In this document: one piece after another, positions 1-7,414 of the stretch
Layout of the letters: each line of letters starts with the position of its first letter
How positions within the stretch are numbered: the first letter of the stretch is position 1
Origin: Paludibacteraceae bacterium
GTDB taxonomy: Bacteria > Bacteroidota > Bacteroidia > Bacteroidales > Paludibacteraceae
Direction: 5' to 3'
NCBI GenBank assembly: GCA_017483945.1
Contig: JAFUUE010000089.1
Coordinates: 1 to 63,618 of the forward strand
Length of the DNA: 63,618 nucleotides
Translations under genes and position numbers: made by a program
Notes under the pieces: generated by a model
Databases searched by the model: none
Seen by the model: the letters and a program-made list of their open reading frames with translations, nothing else
What the model was told of the DNA's origin: nothing

Positions 1-336
1 ACCGAGCGACGAGATACCTTTGTTGAGCACCTCCAGCGCTTTCTCGTTCGCCTTGCGCGCGTTGCGGCAGGCGCAGATGTTCTGGCGGATGGCCCACTCG
101 TTGTTAGTACGTGTACCGCGCACGTAGGGGAACTGGCCGGGTGCCGAGACGGTGGTCTTCAGCCCTTTCAGGTCCTCGCGGCGGTAGAAAGGCTGGACGT
201 TGAACCCTTCCGGGGTGCGCCAAACGAGCTTCTTGTCGAAGTCCGCGCCTTTGAGGTCGGCGATAATTTTGTTCTTCCATGTCTCAGCCGAGACCGGCGC
301 AAAATCCGCCAACAGATTCAGTTTGTTTTCTGCCAT
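1..336 (-). CDS. mutA: Methylmalonyl-CoA mutase small (beta) subunit, N-terminal part
   Basis: The reading frame is open from the window edge and starts at an ATG read from 336 leftwards, giving 112 codons of the amino end. The protein begins MAENKLNLLADFAPVSAETW and continues with a WKNKIIADLKGADFDKKLVW stretch and a TPEGFNVQPFYRREDL segment, which match the start of the small, non-catalytic subunit of B12-dependent methylmalonyl-CoA mutase. In Bacteroidales this enzyme interconverts succinyl-CoA and methylmalonyl-CoA on the way to propionate. The large subunit mutB would normally lie downstream, outside the window to the left. A promoter of the Bacteroidetes type lies at 408-438, so the leader is about 65 nt. 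Identification rests on the amino-terminal 112 residues only. Confidence 0.88.
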   Translation of the reverse strand, partial: MAENKLNLLADFAPVSAETWKNKIIADLKGADFDKKLVWRTPEGFNVQPFYRREDLKGLKTTVSAPGQFPYVRGTRTNNEWAIRQNICACRNARKANEKALEVLNKGISSLG

Positions 337-407
337 ACGATTGTGTTTTTAGAATAGTTATTGGGTTGTTATTATTGTCCTGATTCATCCGGTTTCACAA
401 AACCGCG

Positions 408-438
408 CAAAGTTACTGCTTTTTCTTGATATATGCAA
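408..438 (-). promoter_or_regulatory. Promoter of mutA
   Basis: Read on the minus strand: -33 box TTGC (438-435), 19-nt spacer, -7 box TAACTTTG (415-408). This fits the Bacteroidetes sigma-ABfr consensus with the same spacer length as the other promoters in the window. Confidence 0.75.
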
Positions 439-749
439 GAGAAATTGCAAAAAATCGTTCGACTTTTTGCTTCTTTATCCCATTTCACGGCATTCCGAGC
501 CGTTTTTCCTGTTCCCCACGCCCCCAAAAAAGGAGAAGCACCCGAAAGAGCCTCTCTTTTTCACAAATTCTTGCTCGCATCATACGTCTCAACGCTTTTT
601 GCTTGGATTACCACGCCCAAATCCTCAGCCTCTTTGTCGAGTGCGCAGGTCGTCAGGCCTGCGTCCTTTCTTCCTTCTCCGGCGCCGATTCGCCGCCTTC
701 CTCGTCCAACGGAATTACGCGGGTCCAATTCAAAAATCTTGAATCCCTC

Positions 750-780
750 TTGCATATATTGAAAAAAAGCACTATCTTTG
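750..780 (+). promoter_or_regulatory. Promoter of the 927 gene
   Basis: -33 TTGC (750-753), 19-nt spacer starting ATATATT, -7 TATCTTTG (773-780). It implies a leader of about 140 nt that contains the 11-bp array at 804-847. Confidence 0.72.
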
Positions 781-803
781 CACTCGGTTTTGCCTATCGT
801 TCT

Positions 804-847
804 CGCGTGATTGTCGCGTGATTGACGCGTGATTGACGCGTTATTCG
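804..847 (+). repeat. 11-bp tandem array, four units (GTKATT family)
   Basis: Four consecutive 11-mers: CGCGTGATTGT, CGCGTGATTGA, CGCGTGATTGA, CGCGTTATTCG. Re-phased, each is GT[G/T]ATT plus five variable bases. The array sits between the promoter at 750-780 and the start codon at 927, so it should be transcribed as leader RNA. The same unit plan recurs at 8905-8948 (inverted) and 36021-36097. Confidence 0.85.
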
Positions 848-926
848 CCTGTCGACACCATAACGATAGTGCTAAAACACAACGAAGAACTAATTATAAT
901 TTAACCCTCTTAACAACCGAACGCGT

Positions 927-1430
927 ATGTCACAAGCCTCGCTCGAATCTCCGGTAGCCGAACTCCACGGCAAGTACTCCAAAGACGGCACTATCTTCCG
1001 CCAGAAAAAGTACCGCTCCGACACAGGCGCAGTCCTCCACGCCTGCGTGCAGGAAGCCTACAAGCCCTCCAATCCGCGCAATTTCAAGAAGACTCCGCCT
1101 AAAGGCGCCGAACTTGCCAACATGAACCGCTTTGGCGAGGCGCACCGCCGTGCTCACGCGCTTTTGAACGCCGGCCGCCTCACGCCTGACGAACTCGCCG
1201 CCATGCCGGCCGCCGAACGCGAAGCCACCGAGCAACTCCGCGCACAATTCGCTGCTTACCAGGCCCGCTTCGAGCGGCAACTCACCGCCGCCCCCGACCC
1301 GCAAGCACCCTTGCTCCCCAAGACCTCGCCCGGCTACATCCACAACCCTGCCAACCCTCAACGCCGCCGTTACTACACCCTCGTCACCTTCCTCCGGGCC
1401 ATCATCTCCATGGAACTGAAAGCGCAGTAA
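927..1430 (+). CDS. Conserved-looking hypothetical protein, 167 aa
   Basis: I do not recognise a named family. The N-terminal half (LHGKYSKDGTIFRQKKYRSD, then QEAYKPSNPRN) is basic and resembles a type of short Bacteroidetes protein of unknown function with a G-K-[YF]-x(5)-[IV]-F-R-Q-[KR] opening. The middle (residues about 75-110) is a charged Ala/Glu/Arg-rich helical stretch, and the C-terminus is again basic (NPQRRRYYTLVTFLRAI). There is no signal peptide or membrane segment, so a cytosolic, possibly nucleic-acid-binding protein is plausible but unproven. The ATG at 927 follows an AT-rich leader without Shine-Dalgarno, as usual in this phylum. It appears to be transcribed alone from the promoter at 750-780. 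Confidence 0.65.
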   Translation: MSQASLESPVAELHGKYSKDGTIFRQKKYRSDTGAVLHACVQEAYKPSNPRNFKKTPPKGAELANMNRFGEAHRRAHALLNAGRLTPDELAAMPAAEREATEQLRAQFAAYQARFERQLTAAPDPQAPLLPKTSPGYIHNPANPQRRRYYTLVTFLRAIISMELKAQ

Positions 1431-1522
1431 CCGCGTAAACCGCCTTGCGTCTGTTCTTCTTTCGGGATAGTATCCCCTCATTTTGCATGTATATTCCCGC
1501 CGCTTTTTATCCATATTCCTAA

Positions 1523-1571
1523 AAAAAATGCACTTCGCTCTTGCGTATATGCAATTTTTGTTGTACCTTTG
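1523..1571 (+). promoter_or_regulatory. Promoter of rho with an upstream element shared with lysS
   Basis: -33 TTGC (1541-1544), 19-nt spacer, -7 TACCTTTG (1564-1571). Bases 1523-1544, which include the -33 box and the A-tract plus TGCACTTCGCTC before it, are identical over 22 bases to 48116-48137 ahead of lysS. Confidence 0.78.
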
Positions 1572-1649
1572 TACCCGAATCGGATAATCTATGTCCGTAT
1601 CTCTCCTTAATCTCACCCTATTTTTTACACCGTTTCTCATACAGAATAG

Positions 1650-1666
1650 CACCCTGTGGGTGTTTT
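1650..1666 (+). promoter_or_regulatory. Small hairpin with T-tract in the rho leader
   Basis: CACCC-TGT-GGGTG followed by TTTT inside the predicted leader of rho. It could be a weak intrinsic terminator or attenuator. Autoregulation of rho by leader attenuation is known in Escherichia coli; here it is only inferred from position. Confidence 0.35.
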
Positions 1667-1737
1667 AGGCAAGCGAGATAATGCGAGAAAACTGACCTGA
1701 ACCGATTATCATCACGAACGACTAATTACAATCAAGT

Positions 1738-3618
1738 ATGCAATACGACATGAACAAACTCGAGCAGATGACGCTCGAAGAACTGACAGAGGCGGCTAAT
1801 GCGCTGGGCCTGAAGCCCCGACGTACACACACGCCCAAGATGATTATGTACCAGATTCTGGATGCGCAGGCCGACAAGCGCGCCGCCGATGTGCAGGCAC
1901 GCGAGGATGCACGGGAAGAACGCCGTGCCGCCGAAGGTGAAGGCAAGCGCAAACGCGAACGGCTGAAGCAGAAGCCGCAGGCACAGAAAATCAACACGGA
2001 CAACATGAAGAGCGCATCGGTGCTGGCTACTGTAGGCAACGAGCAAGAGCAGGTCGCACAGATGCAGGAGCAACTGGCGCAGAACAACCACAAGGCCAAC
2101 CGAACGGTTCAGGCCATCGAAGCCCGCAAACCGCTGAGCAACCTGTCCGCATTGGACGCGCCGAGACGCGAGGAAGAGGCCGCTGTAGAGCAGCCCGCCG
2201 CCCCCGTCGCAGAAGCCGCAGTGGCCGCACCGGAGGCTGTTGCTGAGCCGCCCAAGAAGAAACGCGGACGCAAGTCGAAAGCCGAGAAAGAACGGGCGGA
2301 AGCCGAAGCACGGGCCGCAGCACAAGCCGCTGCTGCCGCACAAGAGAATGCACCCGAACAGGCTGTAGCTGACGCGCTGCCGGGCGAGACGGCCGAAGAG
2401 GCTCCTGCCGCCGAAGAGGCCATGCCTGCACAGGATAAACAGGACAAACAACCCAAGCAGAAAGACAACTATGCCGTCAAGGACGTCTATATCGGCGAGA
2501 ACGTCATCGCGATGGGCACGCTCGAGTGCGCGCCGGACGGCTACGGATTCCTACGTTCGGCGGACTATAACTACCTGTCTTCCCCGGACGATATATACGT
2601 GAGCCAGCAGCAGATACGCCAATACGGCCTCAAGCCGGGTGACACCGTGGAGTGCACCATCCGCAGCAACCGCGAGACAGACAAGTATTTCCCCTTGGAC
2701 AAGGTCATCCGCGTGAACGGTCTCGACCCGGAGGTGGCGCGCCGCCGTACGGCCTTCGAGAACCTGACACCGCTGTTCCCGAACGAGAAATTCACGCTGT
2801 GCAAGGGTGACGGCCGGGACCCGCTGTCGGTACGTATCATCGACCTCTTCGCCCCCATCGGCAAAGGTCAGCGCGGACTCATCGTGGCGCAGCCAAAGAC
2901 CGGTAAGACCGTGCTGCTGAAAGAGATAGCCAATGCCATAGCAGCCAACCACCCCGAGGTATATATGATTGTCCTGCTCATAGACGAGCGTCCCGAGGAG
3001 GTGACCGACATGGCGCGAAGCGTCAACGCGGAGGTGATTGCCTCGACGTTTGATGAGCCTGCGGAGAACCATGTGAAGGTAGCCAATATCGTACATGAGA
3101 AGGCCAAACGACTGGTCGAATGCGGTCACGACGTGGTGATTCTGCTGGACAGCATCACGCGTCTGGCGCGCGCATATAATACGGTAGCCCCGTCGAGCGG
3201 CAAGGTGCTGTCCGGCGGTGTGGAGGCGCAGGCGCTGCATAAGCCCAAGCGCTTCTTCGGCGCAGCGCGTAACATAGAGAACGGCGGCAGCCTGACCATC
3301 ATCGCCACCGCCCTGACCGAGACCGGCAGCAAGATGGACGACCTCATCTTCGAGGAGTTCAAGGGCACGGGTAACATGGAGCTGCAGCTGGATAGAAAAC
3401 TCTCGAACAAGCGCATCTTCCCCGCCGTGGATATCCCCGCCAGCAGCACACGCCGCGACGACCTGCTGCTGCCGCAGGATGTGCTGAGCCGCATGTGGCA
3501 GATACGCAAGCAACTCAGCGACATGAACGGCTCGGAGGCAATGGAGAAACTGAAGTCGTTCATGGAGCGCACACGCGACAACGACGAGTTCCTGCTCGCC
3601 GTGAACGGAGAAAGATAA
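1738..3618 (+). CDS. rho: Transcription termination factor Rho with long disordered insert
   Basis: This is the hexameric RNA-dependent ATPase that ends transcription. Residues 5-45 form the N-terminal helical domain ([19 protein letters not shown]). Residues about 45-245 are a low-complexity insert rich in Ala, Glu, Lys, Gln and Pro with an AT-hook-like KKKRGRKSK patch. The cold-shock RNA-binding domain follows ([15 protein letters not shown]), then the ATPase core with Walker A AQPKTGKT near residue 385, Walker [14 protein letters not shown] and the [20 protein letters not shown] loop region. At 626 aa it is far longer than the 419 aa of E. coli Rho, as usual in Bacteroidetes. The start could be ATG 1738 or the nearby ATG 1750. 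A promoter at 1541-1571 gives a leader of about 160 nt. Confidence 0.97.
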   Translation: MQYDMNKLEQMTLEELTEAANALGLKPRRTHTPKMIMYQILDAQADKRAADVQAREDAREERRAAEGEGKRKRERLKQKPQAQKINTDNMKSASVLATVGNEQEQVAQMQEQLAQNNHKANRTVQAIEARKPLSNLSALDAPRREEEAAVEQPAAPVAEAAVAAPEAVAEPPKKKRGRKSKAEKERAEAEARAAAQAAAAAQENAPEQAVADALPGETAEEAPAAEEAMPAQDKQDKQPKQKDNYAVKDVYIGENVIAMGTLECAPDGYGFLRSADYNYLSSPDDIYVSQQQIRQYGLKPGDTVECTIRSNRETDKYFPLDKVIRVNGLDPEVARRRTAFENLTPLFPNEKFTLCKGDGRDPLSVRIIDLFAPIGKGQRGLIVAQPKTGKTVLLKEIANAIAANHPEVYMIVLLIDERPEEVTDMARSVNAEVIASTFDEPAENHVKVANIVHEKAKRLVECGHDVVILLDSITRLARAYNTVAPSSGKVLSGGVEAQALHKPKRFFGAARNIENGGSLTIIATALTETGSKMDDLIFEEFKGTGNMELQLDRKLSNKRIFPAVDIPASSTRRDDLLLPQDVLSRMWQIRKQLSDMNGSEAMEKLKSFMERTRDNDEFLLAVNGER

Positions 3619-3623
3619 CAACA

Positions 3624-3644
3624 AACTCTCAACTCTCGACTCTC
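3624..3644 (+). repeat. 7-bp tandem array between rho and aroQ
   Basis: Three heptamers AACTCTC, AACTCTC, GACTCTC immediately before the aroQ GTG start. They resemble the GACTTTC heptamers inserted in lepA (43337-43361). Confidence 0.7.
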
Positions 3645-3648
3645 AAAG

Positions 3649-4104
3649 GTGAAGATTGCAATTATCAATGGTCCGAACCTGAACCTGTTAGGCAGACGTG
3701 ACCCGGAGCATTACGGGACAGCAAGCATGGAGCAGGTGCTGACGGCGCTACAACGCCGTCGGCCGGACGTGTATTTCACCTACTACCAGAGCAACCACGA
3801 GGGCGACCTGATAGACCGGTTGCAGGCCACGCTCATGCAGGACGAGCAGACACCCTTATATGACGGCATCATACTGAACGCCGGCGGGTACAGTCATACG
3901 AGTGTGGCGCTACGCGATGCAGTGGAGCTGTGCACAGTGCCGGTGGTAGAGGTGCACATCAGTAATATCTACGCACGCGAGCCGTTCCGGCGCACCAGCC
4001 TGCTGACCGACGTCTGTGCACATAGCATTATCGGGCACGGCACATCCGGGTACGAAGAGGCCGTTGTGTGGATTGAACAATACCTTCGCAATAATAACAC
4101 ATGA
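3649..4104 (+). CDS. aroQ: 3-dehydroquinate dehydratase, type II
   Basis: It catalyses dehydration of 3-dehydroquinate to 3-dehydroshikimate in the shikimate pathway, as a cytosolic dodecamer. The 151-aa length fits the type II family. Family motifs are all present: NGPNLNLLGRRDPEHYG at the start (catalytic Tyr region), the flexible-lid arginine nearby, QSNHEGDLID, LNAGGYSHTSVALRDA, and VEVHISNIYAREPFRRTS with the catalytic His. The start is GTG at 3649; no upstream ATG fits. It follows rho by 30 bp across a heptamer repeat, and its TGA overlaps the ATG of the next gene by 4 bp, which suggests translational coupling to an unrelated outer-membrane gene. Confidence 0.96.
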   Translation: MKIAIINGPNLNLLGRRDPEHYGTASMEQVLTALQRRRPDVYFTYYQSNHEGDLIDRLQATLMQDEQTPLYDGIILNAGGYSHTSVALRDAVELCTVPVVEVHISNIYAREPFRRTSLLTDVCAHSIIGHGTSGYEEAVVWIEQYLRNNNT

Positions 4105-6653
4105 AAAGAATCCTCTCCATAGTGCTACTTGGCATCGTCGCAACGACCGGTGTCTATGCCCAATACCGCCTGAGCGGTCAGGTCTTGGACGCCCGAAGCC
4201 GCCGGGTGGTGGAGTTCGCCAACGTGACATACACCCGAGCGGGGGACAGCATCCCTATGGGGGGAGGCGTGACTGACTTGGACGGCGAGTTCAGCCTGAC
4301 GGGAATCGGCAACGGCACCTATGAGGTGCGCGTGTCCTTCCTCGGCTACGTGGACAAGACGCGGCGCGTGACGATACAGGGAGCCGACAAGTCCATCGGC
4401 AAGATTTACCTGGAGGAAGACAGCCGTGCGCTACAGGAGGTGGAGGTCGTCGGCCAGGGAAGCACGATGCGCTTTGAGTTAGACAGAAAGGTGTTCTCCG
4501 TGGACCAGAACATCGCCTCGGCAGGCGGTAGTGTGACCGATGCGTTAGAGAACATCCCGTCGGTGGATGTGGACCAGGAGGGCAATATCTCGCTCCGCAA
4601 TAGCGACGGCGTGGAGATTTGGATAAACGGCAAGCCGTCAGGGCTGACCTCGGAGAACCGCGCGCAGATACTGCAGCAGATGCCGGCGGAGAGCATCCAA
4701 AATATTGAGTTGATAACCAACCCAAGCGCGAAGTTCTCGCCGGAGGGAACATCGGGTATCATCAACCTGGTACTCAAGAAAGACCGCAAGGCTGGTTATT
4801 ACGGCAGCGTGACAGCAGGTATCGACTACGCGCTATCGGCACCGTGGACCACTCCTCCCGGGGCGAACATCGGCCTGAATATCAACATGAATAAGGGCAT
4901 CGTAGATGCCTACTTCAATGCGGGTTACCGCTACCACACGAACAACGGCGGCGTGCTGAACAACCGCTACAACGTGCGGGGCATGGGGGCGCAGGAACTG
5001 AGTGACATAGCGCCCGACAGCATCCTGACCCGACTGGAGACTACGGGACAGAACACGCACCAAGGCGGCGGGCTGTTCCTGCGTGGCGGCGTGGACATCC
5101 GCATCACCGACCACTCGACGATAGGCATGTCGGGCTTCGGCATCGTAGAGACACGGGACGCCTTGCGCATGTGGGACAACAACAGGACAACCTACCTGAT
5201 GACCGACTATGCCTCGGGGGACACACTGCGGGACTACAGCCGTCTGCAGACAGGCGGGGGCTGGCACCCGGGCGGCAACGCGATGCTGGACTACCGGCTG
5301 GACTACGGGAAGCACAAACTGAGCGTGAGCGGTGCGTATTACAACTTCAGCTTCAACCAAGACAACCTGTACACCCAAGCGGAGGCAGGGCGGGACACGA
5401 CAGCCCAACAGCAGGTGACCTATAACACGGACCGGAGCGTAGAGGTGAAGGCAGACTATGAGTGGAAGCCGACACAGGCGAGTCGATTGGAGGCCGGATA
5501 CCAGGGACGCATCGCGTGGCGCAAGACGGAGGCACAGGCGTGGAACGGAAGCAAGCAGGAAGAAGAGCTATACGCCTACTATAATGACTTCCGCACAGAC
5601 GAACAGACACATGCGCTGTATATCACCTATGGCAACCGTTTCTGGGACAAACTGAGCGTGCAAGCAGGACTGCGAGGGGAACTGTTCAAGCGCCATCTGG
5701 AGTCGCTATACAAAGACGGCACAGGAGCATTGCAAGACGCCTATGCGCAGAAGCCGGAGAAGCAGGACACCACCTACTTCCAACTGTATCCGAGCGTGTA
5801 TATCGGTTATGACTTCGGTCACGGGCATGAGTTGCAACTCAACTACACACGGCGTGTGGACCGTCCCCGAGGAAATCAGTTGAACCCGCGGCAGAACTTC
5901 TCGGACTCGACGAACATCTCCATGGGTAACCCCGAACTGACACCGAGTTACAGCAGTAACCTGGAGTTGAACTACCTGAAGACGTGGGAGCGTCATACGC
6001 TGAGTGCGGGACTCTTCTGGCGCTACAAGGAGGACATTGTGCAGAACGTGAGCTACGTGGACGGCGCAATCATGCGCAACACCTATATCAATGCGGCGAC
6101 GCGTCACGAGACGGGTCTGGAGATAGCCGCGAAGAACCGACTGTTCGGGGAGTTGCTGCAGTTGACGACCAGTGTGGACTTGTACTATAACCTGATTGGT
6201 GCAAGCACATACGACAACATCCTGAACGGTCGGGAAGTGCATATCGACTTGCCTTCGCAGCAGACGTTTGCGTGGAGCGCGCGCATCAATGCGTCGTTCC
6301 TGTTCACAAAGACGTTCTCGGGGCAACTATATGCCGGTTACCGGAGCCCGCGTGTGCTGGCGCAAGGTATGACGACACACAGTTACAATATCGATTTGGG
6401 ACTACGAAAAACATTCCTGGAGAAGCGTTTGGCATTATCTTTGAATGTACGGGATATATTGGATTCGCGCGCCCGAAGAAGCATCACCTGGGGCGAGGGA
6501 TTCCGCCAAGAGTCGGAGCGTCGCTGGCACAGCCGGAGCGTGAGCCTGACAGTGACCTACAACTTCGGTAACATGCAGCAACGCAAGCCGCGCATGCCTC
6601 AGGGCGACAGCTCATCAATAAGCAGCTACGACGAGGGCGGCGGCGAAGAATAA
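4101..6653 (+). CDS. Outer-membrane beta-barrel protein, TonB-receptor-like, with carboxypeptidase-regulatory domain
   Basis: The protein has 850 aa. A signal peptide occupies about residues 1-20 (MKRILSIVLLGIVATTGVYA). Then come a carboxypeptidase-D regulatory-like domain (about 21-110, RLSGQVLDARSRRVVEFANV ... VRVSFLGYVDKTRRV), a plug-like domain (ALENIPSVDVDQEGNISLRN, INGKPSGL, IELITNPSAKFSPEGTSGII) and a long beta-barrel that ends in the aromatic-rich strand SVSLTVTYNFGN followed by a short polar tail. This is the OMP_b-brl_3-type architecture common in Bacteroidetes. Substrate is unknown; there is no SusD partner nearby, so it is not a classic starch-utilisation pair. The start overlaps the aroQ stop by 4 bp. 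Confidence 0.88.
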   Translation: MKRILSIVLLGIVATTGVYAQYRLSGQVLDARSRRVVEFANVTYTRAGDSIPMGGGVTDLDGEFSLTGIGNGTYEVRVSFLGYVDKTRRVTIQGADKSIGKIYLEEDSRALQEVEVVGQGSTMRFELDRKVFSVDQNIASAGGSVTDALENIPSVDVDQEGNISLRNSDGVEIWINGKPSGLTSENRAQILQQMPAESIQNIELITNPSAKFSPEGTSGIINLVLKKDRKAGYYGSVTAGIDYALSAPWTTPPGANIGLNINMNKGIVDAYFNAGYRYHTNNGGVLNNRYNVRGMGAQELSDIAPDSILTRLETTGQNTHQGGGLFLRGGVDIRITDHSTIGMSGFGIVETRDALRMWDNNRTTYLMTDYASGDTLRDYSRLQTGGGWHPGGNAMLDYRLDYGKHKLSVSGAYYNFSFNQDNLYTQAEAGRDTTAQQQVTYNTDRSVEVKADYEWKPTQASRLEAGYQGRIAWRKTEAQAWNGSKQEEELYAYYNDFRTDEQTHALYITYGNRFWDKLSVQAGLRGELFKRHLESLYKDGTGALQDAYAQKPEKQDTTYFQLYPSVYIGYDFGHGHELQLNYTRRVDRPRGNQLNPRQNFSDSTNISMGNPELTPSYSSNLELNYLKTWERHTLSAGLFWRYKEDIVQNVSYVDGAIMRNTYINAATRHETGLEIAAKNRLFGELLQLTTSVDLYYNLIGASTYDNILNGREVHIDLPSQQTFAWSARINASFLFTKTFSGQLYAGYRSPRVLAQGMTTHSYNIDLGLRKTFLEKRLALSLNVRDILDSRARRSITWGEGFRQESERRWHSRSVSLTVTYNFGNMQQRKPRMPQGDSSSISSYDEGGGEE

Positions 6654-6688
6654 AGGACTATCCGAGCCGGGATTTATAAGGAGAGACA

Positions 6689-7414
6689 TTGAAGAGACGA
6701 GTATTATATATCATCATCTGCCTGCTTCCCATGACAGCAATGGGTCAGCGGTATAACGGCGGTCAGAACAATCCCTACGTGGACGAGAAGCGTGTGCACT
6801 TCGGCTTCTCGCTCGGTATGAACCTGATGTCCTTCGGTGTGACGGATTCGGAGGAGGAGATTAACGGAGAGGTCTATCATGCCCGCGTGAGCAACCTGAT
6901 GCCGGGATTCTCTGTAGGCTTTATCACAGACGTGCGCCTGAGCAGACACTTGAATCTGCGTTGCACTCCGGCTCTGCATTTCGGTTCGCGCACCCTCAGT
7001 TATATCGCGGAGTCGGGACATGAAGTGCACGGAAGTTTCGGCAATGGTGACAAGACAGACATGCTGAGTATGCCTATATCCGTACCGCTGTACCTGAAAT
7101 GGTCCGCCGAGCGGGAGGGGAATTACCGCCCGTACCTCATCGGCGGCGGCGGCGTGAGTTACAACGTGAGCCGTGACCCGGAGCGGCCTGTCTATCTGAA
7201 AGGGCTGGACTATTTTGTCGAAGTGGGCTTCGGCACAGACTTGTACCTGGAGTGGTTCAAGTTGTGTCCTGAGATTAAGTACCAGATAGGTTTTGCCAAT
7301 ATACTGACACCGTTGGAGGAGCGTGCGGAGTTGACAGAGCCGGACCAGTTCTATACCCGTGCGTTGCGTCGTCTGACGAGCCAGATGCTGACAATCACCT
7401 TCAACTTTGAGTAA
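6689..7414 (+). CDS. porT: PorT-like outer-membrane protein (type IX secretion)
   Basis: The protein has 241 aa with a signal peptide (MKRRVLYIIICLLPMTAMGQ) and an eight-stranded-barrel-like body with alternating strands, for example VHFGFSLGMNLMSFGV, MPGFSVGFITDVRLSRHLNLRCTP and LYLKWSAE. Length and opening pattern fit PorT, an inner face outer-membrane component needed for the T9SS in Porphyromonas and Flavobacterium. The start is TTG at 6689, preceded by an unusually clear AAGGAGA (6678-6684). The stop TAA shares two bases with the ATG of the downstream lipoprotein. Carrying a T9SS is supported by C-terminal sorting-type domains on the CotH-like and GH-like proteins here. A generic beta-barrel protein of the same fold cannot be excluded. 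Confidence 0.72.
   Translation: MKRRVLYIIICLLPMTAMGQRYNGGQNNPYVDEKRVHFGFSLGMNLMSFGVTDSEEEINGEVYHARVSNLMPGFSVGFITDVRLSRHLNLRCTPALHFGSRTLSYIAESGHEVHGSFGNGDKTDMLSMPISVPLYLKWSAEREGNYRPYLIGGGGVSYNVSRDPERPVYLKGLDYFVEVGFGTDLYLEWFKLCPEIKYQIGFANILTPLEERAELTEPDQFYTRALRRLTSQMLTITFNFE

Larger units (their letters stand above)
337..926. other. 590-bp divergent intergenic region mutA / hypothetical gene
   Basis: No convincing gene. It holds the mutA promoter (408-438), the forward promoter (750-780) and a four-unit 11-bp repeat array (804-847). The open frames between 426 and 821 overlap the mutA promoter, are rich in Ser, Arg and Pro, and have no recognisable domain. Between about 460 and 740 I see no structured element. 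Confidence 0.6.
1431..1737 (+). other. 307-bp region upstream of rho
   Basis: It holds a small inverted repeat after the 927 gene (GGGATAGTATCCC, about 1465-1477), the rho promoter (1541-1571), and a leader of about 160 nt with a small hairpin followed by four T (1650-1666). No gene is visible. Confidence 0.6.

Noticed and set aside
426-821. Open frames of 131 and 109 aa between mutA and the 927 gene
   Set aside because: They cover the mutA promoter and part of the 927-gene promoter and repeat region, are Ser/Arg/Pro-rich, and show no domain or plausible start context.
1638-1651. A 14-base match (CATACAGAATAGCA) with 27638-27651 near two gene starts
   Set aside because: Matches of this length are expected by chance in a window of this size when both strands are considered; no further similarity in flanks that would support a shared element.
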